Of a stretch of 64,000 nucleotides of DNA, positions 59,099 through 64,000 are shown piece after piece (positions within the stretch are counted from its first letter, which is position 1; every line of letters starts with the position of its first letter). The stretch comes from Streptomyces xantholiticus. Lineage in GTDB: Bacteria > Actinomycetota > Actinomycetes > Streptomycetales > Streptomycetaceae. The stretch covers positions 62,001 to 126,000 of the forward strand of contig NZ_BMWB01000023.1 in assembly GCF_014651015.1 (NCBI RefSeq). The letters run 5' to 3'. The translations under genes and the position numbers were made by a program. The notes beneath the pieces were generated by a model. The model did no database searches and was not told where the DNA came from. It worked only from the letters and a program-made list of their open reading frames with translations.

Positions 59099-59890
59099 AT
59101 GAGCGATGTACTGGAGCTGGTGGACGTATCCGTGGTCCGCGACGGACGGGCTCTGGTGGACGACGTCTCCTGGTCGGTCAAGGAGGGCGAGCGCTGGGTC
59201 ATTCTCGGCCCGAACGGCGCCGGCAAGACCACCCTGCTCAATCTGGCCTCCAGCTACCTCTTCCCGACCGCCGGCAAGGTGCAGGTCCTCGGCGAGCGCC
59301 TCGGTGGCGTCGACGTCTTCGACCTGCGGCCCCGCATCGGCATGGCCGGCATTGCCATGGCCGAGAAGCTCCCCAAGCGCCAGACCGTGCTGCAGACGGT
59401 ACTCACCGCCGCATACGGCATGACCGCGACCTGGCACGAGGACTACGACGAGGTCGACGAACAGCGCGCCCGCGCGTTCCTCGACCGCCTCGGCATGACC
59501 GAGTACCTCGACCGCAGGTTCGGAACCCTCTCCGAGGGCGAGCGCAAGCGCACCCTGATCGCCCGCGCCATGATGACCGACCCCGAACTGCTGCTCCTCG
59601 ACGAGCCCGCGGCCGGCCTCGACCTCGGCGGCCGTGAGGACCTGGTCCGCCGGCTGGGCCGGCTCGCCCGCGATCCGTACGCCCCCTCCATGATCATGGT
59701 CACGCACCATGTCGAGGAGATCGCACCCGGCTTCACCCACGTCCTGATGATCCGTCAGGGCAAGGTGCTCGCTGCCGGTCCGATGGAGACCGAACTGACG
59801 TCGCGCAACCTGTCGCTCTGCTTCGGCCTGCCGCTCCTCCTCGAGCGCAGCGGTGAGCGCTGGTCGGCCCAGGGCCTCCCGCTCGGCTGA
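59099..59890 (+). CDS. Stand-alone ABC transporter ATP-binding protein
   Basis: 263 residues from the ATG at 59099 with GGGGAG 11 bases upstream. Walker A GPNGAGKTT, signature LSEGERKR, Walker B LLLLDEPAAGLD, and MVTHHVEEI as H-loop. An LSEGE signature is that of ModF/YlmA-type ATPases. No permease is encoded next to it, so its partner is unknown. The stop lies inside a perfect palindromic terminator. Confidence 0.88.
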   Translation: MSDVLELVDVSVVRDGRALVDDVSWSVKEGERWVILGPNGAGKTTLLNLASSYLFPTAGKVQVLGERLGGVDVFDLRPRIGMAGIAMAEKLPKRQTVLQTVLTAAYGMTATWHEDYDEVDEQRARAFLDRLGMTEYLDRRFGTLSEGERKRTLIARAMMTDPELLLLDEPAAGLDLGGREDLVRRLGRLARDPYAPSMIMVTHHVEEIAPGFTHVLMIRQGKVLAAGPMETELTSRNLSLCFGLPLLLERSGERWSAQGLPLG

Positions 59891-59905
59891 GGCCCGGGCC
59901 TCAGC
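59886..59905 (+). terminator. Palindromic terminator overlapping the ABC ATPase stop
   Basis: GCTGAGGCCCGGGCCTCAGC is a perfect 20-base palindrome whose left arm includes the TGA stop codon. Confidence 0.6.
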
Positions 59906-60018
59906 TCGGCGGAACTGCCCCCGGGCCGGACAAGCAGGACGTGTCCGACCCTGATCCTCCAACAGGGACCGGCCTCGCCCCCTGTCCCCACCGCGTCCGG
60001 CGGACCTACCATGCCCAT

Positions 60019-60447
60019 GTGGACATCGACGCATGGGTGTGGTGGCTGATCGGCGCGGTCGGACTGGGCATTCCGCTCGTGCTGACCGCCATGCCGGAAT
60101 TCGGAATGTTCTCCGCCGGTGCGGTGGCCGCGGCCGTCGTCGCGGCGGTCGGCGGCGGGATGGTGGCCCAAGTGCTCGTGTTCGCCGCGGTGTCCGTGGC
60201 GCTCATCGCCGTCGTACGGCCCATCGCGATGCGGCACAGGTCCCAAAGTCCCCGGTTCGCCAGCGGGGTCGACGCCCTGAAGGGCCGTCAGGCCGTCGTC
60301 CTCGAACGGGTCGACGGCAACGGCGGCCGTATCAAGCTGGCCGGTGAGATCTGGTCCGCCCGCGCCCTGGACGCGACCATGGCCTACGAAGAGGGCCGGC
60401 AGGTCGACGTCGTCGAGATCGACGGGGCCACCGCTGTGGTGATGTGA
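60019..60447 (+). CDS. nfeD: NfeD family membrane protein
   Basis: 142 residues from the GTG at 60019, with TACCAT 9 bases before it as a possible -10, which suggests a leaderless transcript. Two or three membrane spans (WWLIGAVGLGIPLVLTAM, the following Ala/Val stretch and VLVFAAVSVALIAVV) lead to the OB-fold: ALKGRQAVVLERVDGNGGRIKLAGEIWSARAL. NfeD proteins work with SPFH proteins such as the next gene's product. Confidence 0.88.
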   Translation: MDIDAWVWWLIGAVGLGIPLVLTAMPEFGMFSAGAVAAAVVAAVGGGMVAQVLVFAAVSVALIAVVRPIAMRHRSQSPRFASGVDALKGRQAVVLERVDGNGGRIKLAGEIWSARALDATMAYEEGRQVDVVEIDGATAVVM

Positions 60448-60562
60448 AGCACCGGCATCCGGCCCCTTCCGGGCCGAAGGGACCGAACTCCCCCCATTGC
60501 GGCCCCTGTTCTGGGAAACTGATCATCGGACTCATTCGGCAGCGAAGGGCACAGGGAACGCG

Positions 60563-61519
60563 ATGCAACCGATCATCATCGTCCTGATCATTCTGGTGGT
60601 GCTGGTCTTCATCGCCCTGATCAAGACGATCCAGGTCATCCCACAGGCCAGCGCCGCCATTGTCGAGCGCTTCGGACGTTACACCCGCACCCTCAACGCG
60701 GGCCTCAACATCGTCGTCCCGTTCATCGACTCCATCCGCAACCGCATCGACCTCCGAGAGCAGGTCGTCCCCTTCCCGCCCCAGCCGGTGATCACCCAGG
60801 ACAACCTGGTGGTCAACATCGACACCGTCATCTATTACCAGGTGACCGACGCCCGGGCCGCGACCTACGAGGTCGCCAGCTACATCCAGGCCATCGAGCA
60901 GCTCACCGTCACCACCTTGCGCAACATCATCGGCGGCATGGACCTCGAGCGGACCCTGACCTCCCGCGAGGAGATCAACGCGGCCCTCCGCGGCGTCCTG
61001 GACGAGGCGACCGGCAAGTGGGGAATCCGCGTCAACCGCGTCGAGCTCAAGGCCATCGAGCCGCCCACCTCCATCCAGGACTCGATGGAGAAGCAGATGC
61101 GTGCCGACCGTGACAAGCGCGCCGCGATCCTCACCGCCGAAGGCATCCGGCAGTCCCAGATCCTGACCGCCGAAGGTGAGAAGCAGTCGGCGATCCTGCG
61201 CGCCGAAGGTGAGGCCAAGGCGGCCGCCCTGCGCGCGGAGGGCGAGGCCCAGGCCATCCGTACGGTCTTCGAGTCCATCCACGCCGGCGACGCCGACCAG
61301 AAGCTCCTCGCGTACCAGTACCTGCAGATGCTCCCCAAGATCGCGGAGGGCGACGCCAACAAGCTCTGGATCGTCCCCAGCGAGATCGGCGACGCCCTCA
61401 AGGGTCTCAGCGGCGCCATGGGCAACTTCAACCCGATGGCGGGCATGGGCGGCGGCTCCGTACCCAAGCAGACCGGCGGCAACGGCACCGAACGGCGCGA
61501 GCAGCCCCCCATCGACTGA
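60563..61519 (+). CDS. SPFH/stomatin-family protein (QmcA type)
   Basis: 318 residues from the ATG at 60563 with AGGGAA upstream. One N-terminal membrane span (about 3-21) is followed by the band 7 domain: VIPQASAAIVERFGRY, LREQVVPFPPQPVITQDNLVVNIDTVIYYQV and the coiled-coil with AEGIRQSQILTAEGEKQSAIL. The C-terminus is Gly-rich and ends in QPPID. Such proteins form ring scaffolds in the membrane, usually together with NfeD, as here. Confidence 0.92.
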   Translation: MQPIIIVLIILVVLVFIALIKTIQVIPQASAAIVERFGRYTRTLNAGLNIVVPFIDSIRNRIDLREQVVPFPPQPVITQDNLVVNIDTVIYYQVTDARAATYEVASYIQAIEQLTVTTLRNIIGGMDLERTLTSREEINAALRGVLDEATGKWGIRVNRVELKAIEPPTSIQDSMEKQMRADRDKRAAILTAEGIRQSQILTAEGEKQSAILRAEGEAKAAALRAEGEAQAIRTVFESIHAGDADQKLLAYQYLQMLPKIAEGDANKLWIVPSEIGDALKGLSGAMGNFNPMAGMGGGSVPKQTGGNGTERREQPPID

Positions 61520-61604
61520 CCCCGCGCTCCTTCATGCATGATCGGTGAGGCCCCTCGACCTTGATGGCGGGGAGGTGACTCACGGACCATGTAAGGAGAT
61601 GGCG

Positions 61605-62372
61605 TTGTCCATCTGGGAAGTACTGGCGGTATTCGCGGCCGGCGTGGGAGCCGGAACCATCAACACCATCGTGGGCTCCGGCACCCTGATCACCTTCCCG
61701 GTACTGCTCGCCACCGGACTGCCGCCCATCACCGCGAACGTCTCCAACGCGCTGGGCCTCGTGCCGGGCTCCATCAGCGGAGCCATCGGCTACCGCGCCG
61801 AACTGCGCGGCCAGACCGCCCGGGTGCTGCGCCTCGGCTGCACCGCGCTCGTCGGCGGCCTGGCCGGCGCCGTCCTGCTTCTCGCCCTGCCGTCGGACGC
61901 CTTCGACACCATCGTCCCCGTACTGATCGCCCTCGCGCTGGTCCTGATCATCCTCCAGCCCCGCGTCGCCAAGGCCGTGCAGCGCCGCCGGGAATCACAG
62001 GGCACCGAGCCGCACCCGCACGGCGGGCCCGCCCTCCACGCCGGGCTGCTCCTCGCCAGCGCCTACGGCGGCTACTTCGGCGCCGCGCAGGGAATCCTCT
62101 ACCTCTCCCTCATGGGACTGCTGCTCGACGACAGCCTCCAGCGCATGAACGCCGTCAAGAACGTCCTCGGCGCCGTCGTCAACGGCGTCGCCGCCGTCTT
62201 CTTCCTCTTCGTCGCCGAATTCGACTGGACCGCCGTCCTGCTCATCGCCGTCGGATCCACCATCGGCGGACAACTCGGTGCCCGCATCGGCCGCAGGCTC
62301 AGGCCCAATGTGCTGCGCGGCTTCGTCGTCGTCGTCGGCAGCCTCGCCATCGTCCAACTGCTCCTGCGCTGA
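61605..62372 (+). CDS. TSUP-family (sulfite/organic anion) permease
   Basis: 255 residues from the TTG at 61605. AAGGAG touches the ATG at 61599, so the TTG with a 6-base spacer is the better start. About eight membrane spans, with the two TSUP repeats GAGTINTIVGSGTLITFPVLLATGLPPITANVSNALGL and SAYGGYFGAAQGILYLSLMG to NAVKNVLGAVVNG. Family members export sulfite, taurine breakdown products or other small anions. The substrate is unknown. Confidence 0.9.
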   Translation: MSIWEVLAVFAAGVGAGTINTIVGSGTLITFPVLLATGLPPITANVSNALGLVPGSISGAIGYRAELRGQTARVLRLGCTALVGGLAGAVLLLALPSDAFDTIVPVLIALALVLIILQPRVAKAVQRRRESQGTEPHPHGGPALHAGLLLASAYGGYFGAAQGILYLSLMGLLLDDSLQRMNAVKNVLGAVVNGVAAVFFLFVAEFDWTAVLLIAVGSTIGGQLGARIGRRLRPNVLRGFVVVVGSLAIVQLLLR

Positions 62373-62378
62373 CACGAG

Positions 62379-62409
62379 GAGGCCCGCCCCCAAGACGGGG
62401 GCGGGCCTC
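62379..62409. terminator. Bidirectional terminator between TSUP and HNH genes
   Basis: Perfect 13-bp stem GAGGCCCGCCCCC / GGGGGCGGGCCTC with a 5-base loop, between convergent stops. Confidence 0.85.
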
Positions 62410-62421
62410 GAGAACCCGTCC

Positions 62422-62931
62422 TTACGCCGCGGACTGCGCCGACAGCCAGTCCGGCAGCGCGTCACGCTCGCCCGACCGGAGCCCCAGCAGCATCGCCTCC
62501 GCCGGCGACGGAACGAACGGCTCGTGCAGCAGCGGCATCCCCGCCTGCTCCGGCGTACGGTCCGCTTTGCGGTGATTGTCGTCAGCGCACGAGGCCACCG
62601 TGTTCAGCCAGCTGTCCGCGCCACCGTGCGACTTCGGCACCACGTGGTCCACCGTCGTGGCACGGCGCCCGCAGTACGCGCACCGGTGCTGGTCACGCAC
62701 CAGCACACCCCGCCTGGACCACGGCGCCTGTCTTCGGAACGGCACCCGTACGTATCTGCAGAGCCTGATCACCCGGGGCACCGGAAGGTCGACCGCCGCC
62801 GCACGCACACGCAGCGCCGGGTGGGACTGCTCGACCACGGCCTTGTCCTGGAGCACCAGCACCACCGCGCGGTTGAGCGTTACCGTCGACAGCGGCTCGA
62901 AGCTCGCATTGAGCACCAGTGTGTCCCGCAT
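62422..62931 (-). CDS. HNH endonuclease family protein
   Basis: 169 residues from the ATG at 62931 with GGAGGTG 6-7 bases upstream. The HNH core is CAYCGRRATTVDHVVPKSHGG, then SWLNTVASCADDNHRKADRTP: two Cys pairs, the catalytic His of VDHV and the later N/H. The N-terminal part DTLVLNASFEPLSTVTLNRAVVLVL is the family start. Stand-alone HNH proteins of this type are common in actinobacteria. Their nuclease role in vivo is unknown. Confidence 0.9.
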   Translation of the reverse strand: MRDTLVLNASFEPLSTVTLNRAVVLVLQDKAVVEQSHPALRVRAAAVDLPVPRVIRLCRYVRVPFRRQAPWSRRGVLVRDQHRCAYCGRRATTVDHVVPKSHGGADSWLNTVASCADDNHRKADRTPEQAGMPLLHEPFVPSPAEAMLLGLRSGERDALPDWLSAQSAA

Positions 62932-63123
62932 CCTGCCCACCTCCGTTCGCCGGCCCGGCCCCCGTCGGCGGGCATCAGCCTTGGATCAACTCTGGCCGGG
63001 CGCGCCGAGATGGACAACGCAATATCTGTGCCTTGCCGGGGGAGGACACCAAGACCCCCGGCGACAAAACTGCCCTGCCCTGATCTCTCCAGGACCAGGG
63101 CAGGGCAAACGTGAAGCGAACTT

Positions 63124-63660
63124 TCAGCTGTGCGCCGGAGCCTCGTACTCGCCGATCAGCTGGGCACGGGCGATCGTGTGGAAACGCAGATTGAAGCCGA
63201 CGACCGCCGGCGAGACATCGGCATCGGGCCCGAGCTTCTCGCTGTCCACCGCGTACACGGTGAAGACATAGCGGTGGTTCTCCCCGGCCGGTGGAGCGGC
63301 TCCGCCGAAGTCCTTCGACCCGTAGTCGTTGCGGACATGGACCGCGCCCTCGGGCAGCCCCTCGAACTTTCCGGTCCCCGCCCCCGCCGGGAGCTCCGTC
63401 ACCGACGCGGGGAGGTCGAACAGCACCCAGTGCCAGAAGCCGCTGCCGGTCGGCGCGTCCGGGTCGAAGCATGTCACGGCGAAGCTCCTGGTCTCCGCCG
63501 GGAAACCCTCCCAGCGCAGATGCGGCGAGGTGTTGCCCGCCGACTGCACCTGCGCGTCCTTCAGCACCGATCCCGGCTCGATGTCATCGCTCACCAGCGT
63601 GAACGAAGGCACCGCCGGATGAAAGTCGTGGGGAAGCGGAGCCCTCTTGAGCTCGGTCAC
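63124..63660 (-). CDS. PEBP family (YbhB/YbcL) protein
   Basis: 178 residues from the GTG at 63660 with GGAGGG 6 bases upstream. The ligand-pocket landmarks are CFDPDAPTGSGFWHWVLFDLP and the following NDYGSKDFGGAAPPAGENHRYVFTVYAVDSEKL. YbhB-type proteins bind phospholipids or anions and in some cases inhibit kinases. The role is unknown. Codons before 63660 do not resemble the family. Confidence 0.92.
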   Translation of the reverse strand: MTELKRAPLPHDFHPAVPSFTLVSDDIEPGSVLKDAQVQSAGNTSPHLRWEGFPAETRSFAVTCFDPDAPTGSGFWHWVLFDLPASVTELPAGAGTGKFEGLPEGAVHVRNDYGSKDFGGAAPPAGENHRYVFTVYAVDSEKLGPDADVSPAVVGFNLRFHTIARAQLIGEYEAPAHS

Positions 63661-63704
63661 GTCAAACCCTCCGATTCGGCCGTCCTGCCTCTTTCGCCCC
63701 GAGC

Positions 63705-64000
63705 CTAGAGCCAGTTGCGACGCCCGCCGACATCCGCCAGCCACTGGTTGAGGTAAGCCGCCCAGTCGGTCGCCCGGAAGTCCTCGTGACCCACCTTGAA
63801 CGCCTTGTACGAGTCGCTGCTCTCACTGAACAGACCAGGCTTCTTGTCCATCTCCAGCACGACGTCCATCTCCCGGTCGTCGGCGACGAACGTCAGCTCC
63901 ACCTGGTTGAGCCCGCGGTACTGCTGCGGCGGGAGGAACTCGATCTCCTGGTAGAACGGCAGCCGCTGGCGCGTCCCGCGGATGTGACCGCGTTCCATGT
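63705..64000 (-). CDS. spo0M: Spo0M-like sporulation control protein, 3' part
   Basis: At least 98 residues up to the window edge; the start lies beyond 64000. LPFYQEIEFLPPQQYRGLNQVELTFVADDREMDVVLEMDKKPGLF to DYKAFKVGHEDFRATDWAAYLNQWLAD-like sequence matches the C-terminal part of SpoOM family proteins. Spo0M modulates sporulation in Bacillus, and Streptomyces homologues are arrestin-like. Only the C-terminal domain is visible. Confidence 0.8.
   Translation of the reverse strand, partial: MERGHIRGTRQRLPFYQEIEFLPPQQYRGLNQVELTFVADDREMDVVLEMDKKPGLFSESSDSYKAFKVGHEDFRATDWAAYLNQWLADVGGRRNWL

Overview
This 64 kb window is high-GC actinobacterial chromosome and almost certainly Streptomyces. Codons have G or C in the third position almost throughout. 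GTG and TTG starts are frequent. Marker genes include a chaplin (ChpE-like), a LAETG sortase substrate, a 73-codon Gbn-type nucleoid protein and a ChlI/ChlD-fused cobaltochelatase subunit. From memory, the gene order resembles the core-chromosome stretch SCO1860 down to about SCO1795 of S. coelicolor. I see no rRNA, tRNA, prophage, CRISPR array or intact insertion sequence.

Region 1 (1-10.8 kb) holds a secreted LAETG-anchored protein, then late cobalamin biosynthesis on the minus strand: cobC-like and cobE-like genes, a divergent ZIP metal transporter, and a riboswitch-led operon cobD-cobQ-chlID-cobO-cobB. A clear adenosylcobalamin riboswitch precedes cobD. No cobN is present; a 178-base gap lies between cobQ and chlID.

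Region 2 (10.8-24.1 kb) starts with a Pit phosphate transporter carrying an 11-bp-repeat PHO box. Next come a class II aldolase, an alpha/beta hydrolase, an ABC-F ATPase preceded by a 7-residue leader peptide, gbn with a GATC-bearing 12-bp repeat upstream, an enoyl-CoA hydratase and a divergent Asp23/AmaP envelope cluster.

Region 3 (23.4-41.5 kb) is mostly housekeeping: an atypical SDR, GH15 trehalase-like enzyme, SURF1, a DEDDh exonuclease with BRCT domain, VIT1 transporter, CoA transferase, subtilisin, DUF485/ActP acetate uptake, MoaA, TyrS and the TldD/PmbA protease pair. An unusual duplicated segment separates tldD from pmbA.

Region 4 (41.5-64 kb) holds a Phd/VapC toxin-antitoxin pair behind a frameshifted gene, fabG-fabI, a GntR regulator with an adjacent MFS exporter and microprotein, a 141-bp tandem repeat, sixA, serB, a double-FHA ABC transporter, a lytic transglycosylase, a QueA-like gene with an SDR, a cytoplasmic two-component pair, chpE, an ABC ATPase, NfeD/SPFH, a TSUP permease, an HNH endonuclease, a PEBP protein and the 3' part of spo0M.

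Four intergenic gaps carry related GC-rich elements with a GCCTGCGGCGGGC-like end, mostly just downstream of gene ends. Strong hairpin terminators close many transcription units. The most interesting undescribed signals are the ABC-F leader, the GATC repeat and 28-bp dyad upstream of gbn (the dyad recurs near 49.8 kb), the tldD/pmbA duplication and the Asp23 cluster.
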